Assembly (NCBI RefSeq): GCF_030698125.1
Contig: NZ_JAUYNV010000019.1
Location: forward strand, 119,830 to 183,829
Direction of reading: 5' to 3'
Source of the DNA: Methyloversatilis sp.
Lineage (GTDB): Bacteria; Pseudomonadota; Gammaproteobacteria; Burkholderiales; Rhodocyclaceae
Length of the DNA: 64,000 nucleotides
Each line of letters begins with the position of its first letter. Within the stretch, counting starts at the first letter, position 1. Below are positions 48,576-59,189 of this stretch, piece by piece. Under the pieces are notes generated by a model. That model searched no databases and was not told the DNA's origin. It was given only the letters and a program-made list of their open reading frames with translations. The position numbers and the translations under genes are program-made.

Positions 48576-49346
48576 TTATAGAGGCTGGTCCGGTGCTTCC
48601 GACGGGTCGCGGGACAGCGCGGCGGTGACCACTGCCACGCTGCGCGCCTCGATTTCGCCGGCGATGGTGTCGCGCAGGTCGAGCACCGCCTGCTCGCGGA
48701 TGCGCGCCGTGGCGTTGTCGACTGCGGCACCCATCGCGGCTTCGAGCGCGGCGCGCAGTTCAAGCCCGACCAGCGCCGGCAAGGTGGTGCGGCTCCAGTC
48801 ATCGATGAGACTCTGGATCAGCGGCGCCAGATCGCCGAACTGCTGCGTCAGGGCATGTGAGGTGTTCTGCTGCAGCGCGTCCCGGAGTTCAGCGCTGACT
48901 TCCGCCCGGACCGTATGGCGGGCTTCGTCCAGCAGATCCAGCCGTGTCTGCGCAGCGACCTCCTGTGTGACGCGCTCGGTGACGTCGCGCGTGACCTGCT
49001 CGGTGACTTCCGTCGTCACCTGCTGCGTGACCTGCCGCGTCACGTCTGCCGTCACCGCAGCCGTGACCTCGGCAGAGACCCGTGCCGTCACCTCGGCGGT
49101 CACCCTCTCCGTCACTGCAGCGGTCACGTCGGCAGTCACGCGCTCCGTGACCTCTGCCGTGACCTGTGCGGTGATTTCCGCCGTACGGTCTTCCGGTTCC
49201 GGGACGGCGATCAGCGCGTCGAGATCGATGGCTTCGGTCAGCAGCGGAATGCCGTCGTCGACCGGGGCCGGCGCGACATGGCCGGCGACGAAGCTGCGGC
49301 TGCGCCGCATCAGGCTGTCCGCCCGGCCAAGCAGGTCGTCACTCAT
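48576..49346 (-). CDS. Protein with 19 V-T-x-x tetrapeptide repeats
   Basis: A 256-residue acidic protein between holC and valS. Residues 58-133 are 19 consecutive four-residue units of the form V-T-x-x (for example [12 protein letters not shown]), encoded by 12-bp repeats at 48948-49175. The flanks are a proline-containing N-terminal part and a helical C-terminal half ([23 protein letters not shown]). The ATG overlaps the holC stop by 4 bp. A hypothetical gene in this position is known in related betaproteobacteria (perhaps DUF2486), but I cannot assign a function. Confidence 0.78.
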   Translation of the reverse strand: MSDDLLGRADSLMRRSRSFVAGHVAPAPVDDGIPLLTEAIDLDALIAVPEPEDRTAEITAQVTAEVTERVTADVTAAVTERVTAEVTARVSAEVTAAVTADVTRQVTQQVTTEVTEQVTRDVTERVTQEVAAQTRLDLLDEARHTVRAEVSAELRDALQQNTSHALTQQFGDLAPLIQSLIDDWSRTTLPALVGLELRAALEAAMGAAVDNATARIREQAVLDLRDTIAGEIEARSVAVVTAALSRDPSEAPDQPL

Positions 49347-49771
49347 GCGGTCTCCGCCGTGGCGTGTCGGGTGTGCAGGTCACAGCCTTGCTGCCGGTAG
49401 AACACGAAGCGCGCACGGGCGGCTTCGCGGTCTTCGGCGTCGCGGCCGACGATTTCGACGATGTGCTCGCGCTGCTCGAAGCCTTCCGGCACCTGGGCCG
49501 ACAGGTTCAGCAGCACCGCGTCGGCCGGCGCCAGCGCGGGATCGCGACCGATGCGCACGGGACTGGCGTCGGCCAGCGGGTGGCCGTCGCGCACATGCGG
49601 CACGAAGGCGAGGTGCTCGAAGGTCCACAACATCTGATCGACGCGCGCCGCGAGCAGGTCATCGGCGCAATGGATCCACACCCGGCGCCCGGCAGCGTGC
49701 CAGCCTGCGACCAGTTCGCAGGCGTGGCGCAGCTTGTCGGGCGCGTCGTGGTGGAAGTCGACCCGGGGCAT
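49343..49771 (-). CDS. holC: DNA polymerase III subunit chi
   Basis: A 142-residue HolC. It links the clamp loader to single-strand binding protein. Family features are the region HACELVAGWHAAGRRVWIHCADD, the W-T-F-E-H-L-AFVPH stretch and the AFPxxxxxx-like core. It lies 4 bp before pepA in transcriptional terms (starts just after the pepA stop), and overlaps the next gene by 4 bp. Confidence 0.92.
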   Translation of the reverse strand: MPRVDFHHDAPDKLRHACELVAGWHAAGRRVWIHCADDLLAARVDQMLWTFEHLAFVPHVRDGHPLADASPVRIGRDPALAPADAVLLNLSAQVPEGFEQREHIVEIVGRDAEDREAARARFVFYRQQGCDLHTRHATAETA

Positions 49772-49775
49772 GGGC

Positions 49776-51269
49776 TCAGAGCTTGCCGGCGCGTTCGAGC
49801 AGGAAATTCACCAAAAGCGGCACCGGCCGGCCGGTCGCGCCCTTGTCCTTGCCGCTCTTCCAGGCGGTACCGGCGATGTCCAGATGCGCCCACTTGTACT
49901 TCTTCGTGAATCGGGACAGGAAGCAGGCGGCGGTGATGGAGCCGGCCGGGCGACCGCCGATATTGCCCATGTCGGCGAAGTTGCTCTTCAGCTGCTCCTG
50001 GTAGTCCTCCCAGATCGGCAACCGCCAGGCGCGGTCGAGCGCACTCTGGCCGGCGGCCAGCAATTCGTCGGCCAGCGCGTCGTCGTTCGCCATCAGGCCG
50101 CTGGTCACGTGGCCGAGCGCGATGATGCAGGCGCCGGTCAGCGTCGCGATGTCAACCACGCAGGCCGGCTCGAAGCGTTCGGCGTAGGTCAGCGCATCGC
50201 ACAGGATGAGCCGGCCTTCGGCGTCGGTGTTCAGGATTTCGATGGTCTGGCCGGACATCGACTTGACCACGTCGCCCGGCCGCGTTGCCGCGCCGCCCGG
50301 CATGTTTTCGACCGTCGGGATCAGACCGACCACATTGATCGGCAGCTTCATCGCCGCGATGGCCTGCAGCGTGCCGAGCACGCTGGCGGCGCCACACATG
50401 TCGTATTTCATTTCGTCCATGCCTTCGCCGGGCTTCAGCGAAATGCCGCCGGAGTCGAAGGTGACGCCCTTGCCGACCAGCACCACCGGCGCATCGGCCT
50501 TCTTGCCGGCGCGATACTCCATGGCGATGAATTTCGGCGGCTGGCGGGTACCGGCTGACACCGACAGCAACGAACCCATGCCCAGTTTCTGCATGTCGGC
50601 GCGTTCCAGCACGGTCACCGCGATGCCGCTCTTGCGGCCCAGTTCCAGCGCCTGCTCGGCCAGATAGGTCGGCGTGCAGACGTTGGGCGGAAGGTTGCCC
50701 AGGGTTTTCGTGAAGGCGAGGCCGTGGCCGATGGCCGCACCCTGCACCAGCGCTTCTTCCGCCGCACTGGCGCTGCACTTCTTAGGCAGCGTGAAGGCCA
50801 TCTTTGCCAGCGCACGCGATTCATCCTTCTTGTGGCGGGCGTGCGTGTCGTAGCGGTACAGCACGTCAAGCACGGTGCTTGCCGCCAGGCGCAGCGCACA
50901 CGCGCCGCCGGACTTGCGCGGTGCTTCGTCGGCCAGCGTGCACACCGCGTCGGAAGCACCCGTGTCGCGCAGCGCACGCACGGCCGAAGCCACTGCGTCG
51001 CGGTACTCGCGGGCGCCGAATTCCTTCTCCTTGCCCAGACCGACCAGCAGTACGCGCTCGGCGGCAACGCCGGGCAGCTTGTGCAGCAGCAGCGTGCTAC
51101 CCGTCTTTCCATCCATGTCGCCGCTGTCGGTGATTTCGCCGATGCGGCCCTTGCTTGCCGCGTCGAGCGCAGCCGCGGCGACAGTGAGCTTGCGGGATTC
51201 GTAGACGCCGACGATCAGCGCACCGGTGCGCAGTTTCTCGGGGCTGCCGCTCTTTATGCTAAATTCCAC
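49776..51269 (-). CDS. pepA: Leucyl aminopeptidase
   Basis: A 497-residue M17 aminopeptidase. The metal-binding signature NTDAEGRL is present, along with GKGVTFDSGGISLKPGEGMDEMKYDM. It removes N-terminal residues from peptides in the cytoplasm and in E. coli also serves in DNA recombination and transcription control. It is the first gene of pepA-holC-repeat protein-valS and is divergent from lptFG, a conserved arrangement. Confidence 0.96.
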   Translation of the reverse strand: MEFSIKSGSPEKLRTGALIVGVYESRKLTVAAAALDAASKGRIGEITDSGDMDGKTGSTLLLHKLPGVAAERVLLVGLGKEKEFGAREYRDAVASAVRALRDTGASDAVCTLADEAPRKSGGACALRLAASTVLDVLYRYDTHARHKKDESRALAKMAFTLPKKCSASAAEEALVQGAAIGHGLAFTKTLGNLPPNVCTPTYLAEQALELGRKSGIAVTVLERADMQKLGMGSLLSVSAGTRQPPKFIAMEYRAGKKADAPVVLVGKGVTFDSGGISLKPGEGMDEMKYDMCGAASVLGTLQAIAAMKLPINVVGLIPTVENMPGGAATRPGDVVKSMSGQTIEILNTDAEGRLILCDALTYAERFEPACVVDIATLTGACIIALGHVTSGLMANDDALADELLAAGQSALDRAWRLPIWEDYQEQLKSNFADMGNIGGRPAGSITAACFLSRFTKKYKWAHLDIAGTAWKSGKDKGATGRPVPLLVNFLLERAGKL

Positions 51270-51395
51270 CCGCTTCTCCTCAAGTCAATTCGCGCCGCTT
51301 CAATCGCCCGATTATCGGTGTGAAGCCGCACACGAGTCAAAAAAGAACGCTGCGACGCGCCCCGGCGCAGAGCCGTTCCGCACGGAGCCCCAGGC

Positions 51396-52478
51396 TTGAT
51401 CTTCCAGCGCGCCGCCCTGCGCGAATTCGCCAGCACAGCCTTGACGGTCTTCGTGGCCCTGTTTGCCATCGTGCTGTCCACGCAACTCGTGCGCCTGCTC
51501 GGACAGGCAGCCGGCGGAAAGGTGGCATCCGAAGCCGTGATGGCGCTGCTTGGCTTCGGCGCGCTGCGCTACCTGTCGGTCATCCTGTCGCTCACGCTGT
51601 TCATCGCCATCCTGCTGTCGATGTCGCGCAGTTGGCGCGATTCGGAAATGGTCGTGTGGTTTTCGACCGGCGTGTCGCTGACTGCCTGGATACGCCCGGT
51701 GCTGGTGTTCGCCGTGCCGCTGACCGTGCTGGTGGCGGTGCTGTCGCTCTATCTCGCGCCCTGGGCGCTCAACAAGAGTGCCGAATTCCGCACCCGCATG
51801 AGCAATCGCGATGACGTGGCCCAGATGTCGCCCGGCAGTTTCCGCGAGTCGTCCCAGGCAGATCGCGTGTTCTTCGTCGAAAGCGGCGAGGGCAAGGACG
51901 GTGCCGTGAAGAACATCTTCGTCAGCACGACCGACAAGGACAAACTGGGTGTGATGGTGGCGGGCGACGGCTACACGCAGACGGTTGAGAACGGAGATCG
52001 CTTTGTCGTGATGCTCGAAGGGCGTCGCTACGAGGGCGTACCGGGCAGCCCGGAGTACCGCGTAATGGAATTCGAGCGCTACGCAGTGCGCATCGAAACG
52101 CGCGAGGCGCAAGGCGTGGAGTCACGGCCCTATCTGCGTACGGTCGAGGAACTGTTGGCCGATCCGACACCGCCGAACAACGGCGAACTGGCGTTCCGCA
52201 TCGGCCTGCCGATCGCTGCGCTCAATCTGGCGTTGCTGGCGATCCCGCTTTCCTTCGTCAATCCGCGCGCCGGACGCGCCACCAATCTGCTGACCGCGCT
52301 GCTGATCTACCTGATGTATTCGAACCTGCTTAGCGTCACGCAGGCCTGGGTCGCGCAGGGCAAGCTGTCGCTGTCCGGCGCACTGTGGTCGTTGCATGGC
52401 GGCATGTTCCTGCTGCTCGCCCTCATGTTTGCGTGGCGCACGTATTCGCACGTGCCGCGGGCCTGGCTGAATCGCTGA
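51396..52478 (+). CDS. lptF: LPS export permease LptF
   Basis: A 360-residue inner-membrane protein with six helices and a large periplasmic beta-jellyroll domain between the third and fourth. It forms the LptB2FG transporter that extracts lipopolysaccharide. The opening LIFQRAALREFASTALTVFVALF and the coupling region FSTGVSLTAWIRPV are typical. The start is TTG at 51396, as the family N-terminus requires it. lptG follows after 2 bp. Confidence 0.94.
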   Translation: MIFQRAALREFASTALTVFVALFAIVLSTQLVRLLGQAAGGKVASEAVMALLGFGALRYLSVILSLTLFIAILLSMSRSWRDSEMVVWFSTGVSLTAWIRPVLVFAVPLTVLVAVLSLYLAPWALNKSAEFRTRMSNRDDVAQMSPGSFRESSQADRVFFVESGEGKDGAVKNIFVSTTDKDKLGVMVAGDGYTQTVENGDRFVVMLEGRRYEGVPGSPEYRVMEFERYAVRIETREAQGVESRPYLRTVEELLADPTPPNNGELAFRIGLPIAALNLALLAIPLSFVNPRAGRATNLLTALLIYLMYSNLLSVTQAWVAQGKLSLSGALWSLHGGMFLLLALMFAWRTYSHVPRAWLNR

Positions 52479-52480
52479 TC

Positions 52481-53554
52481 ATGCTGATACACGAACGCTA
52501 CTTGCGGCGCGAGGTCGTGCTGGCCACCCTGCTGGTGCTGGCGTCGTTTCTCGGCCTGTTCGGCTTTTTCGACCTGATCAACGAACTGGATAACCTCGGG
52601 CGCGGCAATTACGGGCTTGAGCATGCGGTGATGTACACCGTGCTGACGATGCCCGGCCGCGTGTATGAAACGCTGCCGATCGCCGTGCTGATCGGCGGGC
52701 TGTATTCGCTGACCACGCTGTCGCGCCACTCCGAAATCACCGTGCTGCGGGCATCGGGCGTTTCGACGCCGCAACTGCTGCGTCTGCTGGCACGCATCGG
52801 TCTGCCCTTTGTCGTGTTGACCTTCGTCACTGGCGAGTTCGTCGCGCCGCCCGCCGAAAAGGCGGCGCAGGAACTGAAGCTCGCCGCCCGTTCGCAGTTG
52901 CTGACCAGCGAGTTCCGCAGCGGCTTCTGGATCAAGGACGAGAACGACTTCGTGAACGTGGGCAGCGTGACGCCGGACGGCAAGCTGCAGCAGCTCCGCA
53001 TTTTCGAGTTCAACGATAGCCGTGTGCTGCTGTCGGTGCTGGAAGCCGCCGGGGCGGCCTATCTGCCGCCCGAGGGCTGGACGCTGACCGACGTCACCCG
53101 CACCGAATTCACCGACAAGGGGGCGCGGGTGAGCCGATCGGACAGCCTGGTGTGGGAATCGGGGTTGAGCCCCGACGTAATGAGCGTCATGCTGGTCGTG
53201 CCCGAACGCATGTCGGCCTGGAAGCTCTGGCACTACATCCAGCACCTGGTCGACAACCGGCAGGAAACCGGTCGCTACGAAATCGCGCTGTGGAAGAAAT
53301 TCACCTATCCGCTGGCCTGTATCGTCATGCTGGCACTCGCGCTGCCATTCGCCTACATGCACAACCGCAATGCCGCGGTCAGCATCAAGGTATTCACCGG
53401 CGTGATGATCGGTGTGTTCTTCCACATGCTGAACGGTCTGTTTTCCAACCTGGGCGCCATCAATTCATGGCCGCCCTATGCGGCAGCGCTGACGCCGGGC
53501 CTGCTTTTCATGTTCGCCGCGGCGGCCATGCTGTGGTGGGAAGACCGGCGATGA
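52481..53554 (+). CDS. lptG: LPS export permease LptG
   Basis: A 357-residue partner of LptF with the same topology. The N-terminus LIHERYLRREVVLATLLVLA and the coupling helix HSEITVLRASGVS are typical. I chose the ATG at 52481, 2 bp after the lptF stop, because the frame open upstream has no homology. It ends just before a convergent RDD gene. Confidence 0.94.
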   Translation: MLIHERYLRREVVLATLLVLASFLGLFGFFDLINELDNLGRGNYGLEHAVMYTVLTMPGRVYETLPIAVLIGGLYSLTTLSRHSEITVLRASGVSTPQLLRLLARIGLPFVVLTFVTGEFVAPPAEKAAQELKLAARSQLLTSEFRSGFWIKDENDFVNVGSVTPDGKLQQLRIFEFNDSRVLLSVLEAAGAAYLPPEGWTLTDVTRTEFTDKGARVSRSDSLVWESGLSPDVMSVMLVVPERMSAWKLWHYIQHLVDNRQETGRYEIALWKKFTYPLACIVMLALALPFAYMHNRNAAVSIKVFTGVMIGVFFHMLNGLFSNLGAINSWPPYAAALTPGLLFMFAAAAMLWWEDRR

Positions 53555-53581
53555 CTTGCGGCTTCAGCCCTTACACGCGAT

Positions 53582-54013
53582 TTACTTGACGCGGATCACC
53601 CGCGTGCCGGCCAGCCGGTCATGCAGAAACTGGCGTTCGCGATCGAACAGCGCCCAGATCAGCCCGGCGCCGCAGAACAGCACCGACGGCCAGCTCAGCA
53701 GATAACGCAGCACGGCGCGGCGCCAGTGCGGCGGTTTGTCCTGCGCCGCATCGACCACCCGGATACCCCAGGTCTGCATGGCCAGTGTCTGGCCGCCACT
53801 GCGCCAGTAATGCACGAAGTACAGGCCGAGCAGCGAGAACGCGTGCAGCCACGCAAACCAGCCCTGCGGCGCCACCTCGAAAAACAGGCCTATCGCCAGA
53901 TAAGGCAGCATGAAGCCGGCGGCCAGCACGCCCAGCAGCAACAGGGATTCGTACAGCAGCGAAGCGAGGCGACGGCGCAGGCCGGCAGCCGGAAAACGGA
54001 TGAGATCTGACAT
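53582..54013 (-). CDS. RDD-family membrane protein
   Basis: A 143-residue protein with about three helices and the RDD signature R-x-x-A-x-L-Y-E at the N-terminus (RRRLASLLYESLLLLGVL). The end includes FDRERQFLHDRLAGTRVI. The function is unknown; some RDD proteins are Na+/H+ or osmolyte transporters. It is the last gene of the sigma-DUF3619-DUF3106-RDD row, with an 87-bp gap from DUF3106. Confidence 0.88.
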   Translation of the reverse strand: MSDLIRFPAAGLRRRLASLLYESLLLLGVLAAGFMLPYLAIGLFFEVAPQGWFAWLHAFSLLGLYFVHYWRSGGQTLAMQTWGIRVVDAAQDKPPHWRRAVLRYLLSWPSVLFCGAGLIWALFDRERQFLHDRLAGTRVIRVK

Positions 54014-54100
54014 CTGGAAGTTCGGGAGCGTGGAACGGCGACCCGGGGGGGCTGCTGAAGTGCGGATCGCCTTCCAGCAGACCTCGGAAAACTGCGCAGT

Positions 54101-54553
54101 CTACTTGCGTACCGGAGTCGCGGCGGCAGCGCCCGGTGCTTTTTCTGCCGGGCGTTGACTGTCATTGAAGCGCTTGCGTTCTTCGCGCGACAGGCTTTCG
54201 TAGGCTTCCCACTTGCGCGCAAGTGCTTCGCGCTGATCGGGCGGCATGGCCTGCAGGCGCTTGTAGCGCTCCCGTGCCTCGACCCGCTCTTCCGGCGTAA
54301 GGCTGGACCAGTAGCTCATGCGCGCGCGCATACGGGCCTGTTCATCGGGGGTCATCGATGGGAATCGCTGCGCCAGTTCGAGCCATTTCCGGCGCCTATC
54401 CTCGTCAAGGTAGTTCCAGTCACCCCCCAGCGGGGCGAGCACATCGCGCTGTGCCGCGCTCAATTGCTGCCAGTCGGGCGGGTCGCTGGCCCGTGCAGGG
54501 ACTGCTGCGGTGATCGCCAGCAACACTGAAACCACGCACAGCAGGGCGCGCAT
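54101..54553 (-). CDS. DUF3106 exported protein
   Basis: A 150-residue protein with a signal peptide (ending ARA). The mature part is charged and helical, with repeated W-x-x-L-x-x-x-E-R-x-x-x-x-x-R-Y motifs (LSAAQRDVLAPLGGDWNYL, LTPEERVEARERYKRLQ, EALARKWEAYESLSREER), typical of DUF3106. It may be a periplasmic chaperone-like or metal-sensing helical protein, by analogy only. It shares one base with the DUF3619 stop codon. Confidence 0.87.
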   Translation of the reverse strand: MRALLCVVSVLLAITAAVPARASDPPDWQQLSAAQRDVLAPLGGDWNYLDEDRRRKWLELAQRFPSMTPDEQARMRARMSYWSSLTPEERVEARERYKRLQAMPPDQREALARKWEAYESLSREERKRFNDSQRPAEKAPGAAAATPVRK

Positions 54554-54975
54554 CAGACGCCTCCCTGGTGCGCGACCCAGGCGGCGAAGCCGCGATCGAG
54601 GTAGGCATCGATCGGCAGGTCGTCAGTCAGCAGCGCGCTGTCGATTTCGATGACTTCGCTGTGATCCGCGTTCGCGGAATATTGTCCGGCAACGGTGGCG
54701 ACCACTGCCAGCATGATGATGCCGAGCGCCGGAGATATGACGTCGCGCAGCCAGTGCTGGCCGACACCTGGAAAGCCAGCCAGCTGGAACAGTGCAATGG
54801 GCGCCCGCCGTCTCGACGCGTGCAGCGCAAGCGCCTTGTCGCGCGACTGGCCCAGACGGAATACGATGTCCGGCGGCAGAGCGGCGCTGGCAGCTTCCAG
54901 TGCGGCATGCGCTCGCTGGCCGATGGCCGCCTGTTCGAGCGCAGTCGGCTCGGGCCTTATGAGGGGATTGTTCAT
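54553..54975 (-). CDS. DUF3619 protein, possible anti-sigma factor
   Basis: A 140-residue protein. The N-terminal part (EQAAIGQRAHAALEAASAALPPDIVFRLGQSRDKAL) is cytosolic, followed by one membrane helix (ISPALGIIMLAVVATVAGQY) and a short periplasmic tail. It overlaps the sigma factor gene by 4 bp. A single-span protein encoded directly after an ECF sigma factor is the usual layout of an anti-sigma factor; this role is inferred. Confidence 0.82.
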   Translation of the reverse strand: MNNPLIRPEPTALEQAAIGQRAHAALEAASAALPPDIVFRLGQSRDKALALHASRRRAPIALFQLAGFPGVGQHWLRDVISPALGIIMLAVVATVAGQYSANADHSEVIEIDSALLTDDLPIDAYLDRGFAAWVAHQGGV

Positions 54976-55538
54976 AACTTGACGCCGCGCAGTTTCAGGG
55001 CGGCGGCCAGAGAATGCGTGGCGCGCGAGCAGTGCGTCTTCACACTGCCCTCGGAGCAGCCCATGACCGCCGCAGTTTCGGAAATGTCCATTTCTTCCCA
55101 GTAACGCATCAGAAACGCCTCTCGTTGACGGCCCGGAAGCCGGGAAATCTCCCGCTCGATCAGCGCCATCACTTCCGCCTGCCCGACGTTCTGCTCCGGG
55201 CTGCGGCCGAGCGATGACGGGTCGTCGACCACCATGGTGTCGAGCAGATCGTAATCATCATCGTCATCCGTGCCCGAAAAGGCCGACAGCAGTGTCGTCC
55301 AGGTCGAGCGTACCTTGCGCCGCCGGAATGCGTCGCGGATGACGTTCTGCAGGATGCGCTGGAACAACATCGGAAACTCGCCGGCTGGCCGGTCACTGTA
55401 CTTTTCCGCCAGTTTGAGCATGGCGTCCTGCACGGCATCGAGCGCGGATTCGTCATTGCGCAACGCGAAGACAGCCTGTTTGAAGGCACGCCGTTCCACG
55501 GCGGCGAGAAAGCTCGACAGTTCTTCTCTGGAAGCCAG
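54972..55538 (-). CDS. ECF-type RNA polymerase sigma factor
   Basis: A 188-residue sigma-70 family protein. Region 2 reads VQDAMLKLAEKYSDRPAGEFPMLFQRILQNVIRDAFRRRKV and region 4 LPGRQREAFLMRYWEEMDISETAAVMGCSEGSVKTHCSRA. Homology starts at LASREELSSFLAAVERRAFKQAV. The codon there is CTG, with AGAAGGA 6 nt upstream, so I place the start at CTG 55538. ATG at 55643 or TTG at 55664 are possible but have no ribosome-binding site or homology. It heads the DUF3619-DUF3106-RDD operon. Confidence 0.83.
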   Translation of the reverse strand: MASREELSSFLAAVERRAFKQAVFALRNDESALDAVQDAMLKLAEKYSDRPAGEFPMLFQRILQNVIRDAFRRRKVRSTWTTLLSAFSGTDDDDDYDLLDTMVVDDPSSLGRSPEQNVGQAEVMALIEREISRLPGRQREAFLMRYWEEMDISETAAVMGCSEGSVKTHCSRATHSLAAALKLRGVKL

Positions 55539-55669
55539 ATTGATTCCTTCTCGGGGTGATCTGCGCCGAACGGTCAGCGGGTTCTGGATCGATCGGATGG
55601 AGGCCTGGTTCCCGGCGGACGGGGCGCGAAGATGAGCTCGCATTGTCGCGCCGATGGCGGACAAATGCC

Positions 55670-55698
55670 TTGACCACGCAACAGGTGCAGGCTACCCT
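55670..55698 (+). promoter_or_regulatory. Predicted sigma-70 promoter of ilvB
   Basis: TTGACC (55670-55675) and TACCCT (55693-55698) are 17 bp apart and lie about 37 bp before the ilvB ATG. They are the best promoter match in the gap between the sigma factor gene and ilvB. The leader is short, without an evident attenuator. Confidence 0.55.
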
Positions 55699-55734
55699 CT
55701 GGCGCTTTTCCGGAAATTTTATACAGGTGGTTCA

Positions 55735-57444
55735 ATGCTATTGACCGGAGCGGAAATTGTAGTCAGGTGCCTTGCGGAAGAAAAGGTCGAATATGTGTTC
55801 GGGTATCCGGGCGGTGCCGTCCTGTACCTGTACGACGAGCTTTTCAAGCAGGACGCAGTACGCCATGTACTGGTCCGGCACGAACAGGCCGCGCTGCACG
55901 CGGCCGATGCCTACTCGCGCTCGACTGATCGTGTAGGCGTTGCGCTCGTCACGTCCGGTCCCGGTGTGACCAATGCCATCACCGGCATTGCCACGGCGTA
56001 TATGGATTCCATCCCGATGGTGATCATTTCCGGTCAGGTGCCCACGGCCGCCATCGGTCAGGACGCCTTCCAGGAGTGCGACACGGTCGGCATCACGCGC
56101 CCCTGCGTGAAGCACAATTTCCTGGTCAAGGACGCGAAGGACATCGCCAGCACGATCAAGAAGGCCTTCTACATCGCCAAGACCGGCCGCCCGGGCCCGG
56201 TGCTGGTCGATATCCCGAAGGACATCACGATCGCCAAGGCGGAGTACGAGTACCCGAAGTCGGTCACGATGCGTTCGTACAACCCGATCATCAAGGGTCA
56301 TCAGGGCCAGATCAAGAAGGCCGTACAGCTGCTGCTCGATGCCAAGCGCCCGATGATCTATGCCGGTGGGGGCGTCATCCTGTCTGACTGTTCGGAGCAG
56401 CTGACGAAGCTCGTGCGCACGCTCGGCGCGCCGTGCACCAACACGTTGATGGGCCTTGGCGGCTATCCGGCGACCGACAGGCAGTTCGTCGGCATGCTCG
56501 GCATGCACGGCAACTACGAAGCGAACATGGCGATGCAGTACTGCGACGTGCTGATCGCGGTCGGCGCCCGCTTCGATGACCGCGTGATCGGCAATCCGGC
56601 CGATTTCGCCCGCATCGCCCGCAAGATCATCCACATCGACATCGATCCGTCGTCGATCTCCAAGCGTGTGAAGGTGGATGTGCCCATCGTGGGCAACCTG
56701 CCGGATGTACTGGACGACATCCTTCGCCTGCTCGACGCTTCGGCCGACCGCCCCGATCAGGAAGCGCTCGGCGAGTGGTGGAAGCAGATCGAAGAATGGC
56801 GCCGTCGCGACTGCCTGAAATACAAGCAGAGCGACGAAATCATCAAGCCGCAGTTCGTCATCGAAAAGCTGTGGGAAGTGACCAAGGGCGACGCGTTCGT
56901 GACGTCCGACGTCGGCCAGCATCAGATGTGGGCGGCCCAGTACTACAAGTTCGACAAGCCGCGTCGCTGGCTCAATTCCGGCGGCCTCGGCACGATGGGC
57001 GTGGGCATCCCGTACGGTATCGGCGTGCAGCTCGCCCACCCCGGATCGCCGGTCGCGGTCGTGACCGGTGAAGGTTCTGTGCAGATGAACATCCAGGAAC
57101 TGTCCACCTGCAAGCAGTACCGCATTCCGCTGAAGATATGCAGCCTGAACAATCGCTATCTGGGCATGGTGCGCCAGTGGCAGGAAATCATCCACGGCAA
57201 CCGCTATTCCGAGTCGTACATGGATTCGCTGCCGGATTTCCCGAAGCTCGCCGAAGCTTATGGCCACGTCGGCATGCGCATCGAAAAGCCGGGCGATGTC
57301 GAAGGCGCTCTGCGCGAGGCGTTCAAGCGCAAGAATGATCTGGTGTTCCTCGACTTCCAGGTCGACCAGACCGAAAACGTCTATCCGATGGTGATGGGCG
57401 GCAAGGGTCTGACCGACATGATCCTGTCTTCGGAAGACCTGTAA
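55735..57444 (+). CDS. ilvB: Acetolactate synthase large subunit
   Basis: A 569-residue ThDP enzyme (biosynthetic, IlvI-like). It makes acetolactate or acetohydroxybutyrate for valine, leucine and isoleucine. It has the ThDP glutamate region GYPGGAVLYLYDEL...RHEQAALHAADAYSR, the FAD-binding region, and the metal-binding VVTGEGSVQMNIQELSTCKQY followed by LNNRYLGMVRQWQE. I chose the ATG at 55735, preceded by AGGTGG; upstream codons show no homology. Its partner ilvH is downstream. Confidence 0.97.
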   Translation: MLLTGAEIVVRCLAEEKVEYVFGYPGGAVLYLYDELFKQDAVRHVLVRHEQAALHAADAYSRSTDRVGVALVTSGPGVTNAITGIATAYMDSIPMVIISGQVPTAAIGQDAFQECDTVGITRPCVKHNFLVKDAKDIASTIKKAFYIAKTGRPGPVLVDIPKDITIAKAEYEYPKSVTMRSYNPIIKGHQGQIKKAVQLLLDAKRPMIYAGGGVILSDCSEQLTKLVRTLGAPCTNTLMGLGGYPATDRQFVGMLGMHGNYEANMAMQYCDVLIAVGARFDDRVIGNPADFARIARKIIHIDIDPSSISKRVKVDVPIVGNLPDVLDDILRLLDASADRPDQEALGEWWKQIEEWRRRDCLKYKQSDEIIKPQFVIEKLWEVTKGDAFVTSDVGQHQMWAAQYYKFDKPRRWLNSGGLGTMGVGIPYGIGVQLAHPGSPVAVVTGEGSVQMNIQELSTCKQYRIPLKICSLNNRYLGMVRQWQEIIHGNRYSESYMDSLPDFPKLAEAYGHVGMRIEKPGDVEGALREAFKRKNDLVFLDFQVDQTENVYPMVMGGKGLTDMILSSEDL

Positions 57445-57497
57445 CCGTAATTCGAACGCTGCTGTACGCGGAACCGGGCGGCAACGCTGCCCAGTCC

Positions 57498-57525
57498 GTC
57501 TGCCGGGATTACCCGCCCGGCAGAC
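57498..57525 (+). other. Hairpin in the ilvB-ilvH gap
   Basis: GTCTGCCGGG (57498-57507) and CCCGGCAGAC (57516-57525) form a perfect 10-bp stem with an 8-nt loop in the 151-bp gap. There is no T-run after it. It may be an mRNA stability or processing element that sets the subunit ratio. Confidence 0.6.
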
Positions 57526-57595
57526 ACCGGGCACCGGCCTCCGGCAGCCCGTTTCCGCGGCAGCGGTCTCTGCAATCCCTACCAAGGCGCTCGCA

Positions 57596-59175
<1,580 letters not shown>

Positions 59176-59189
59176 TCCGGTGCCGGTGC

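Noticed and set aside
49343..53554. Novel defence or secretion system around pepA-lptFG
   Set aside because: All genes match housekeeping families in conserved order. No toxin, nuclease or helicase genes are present.
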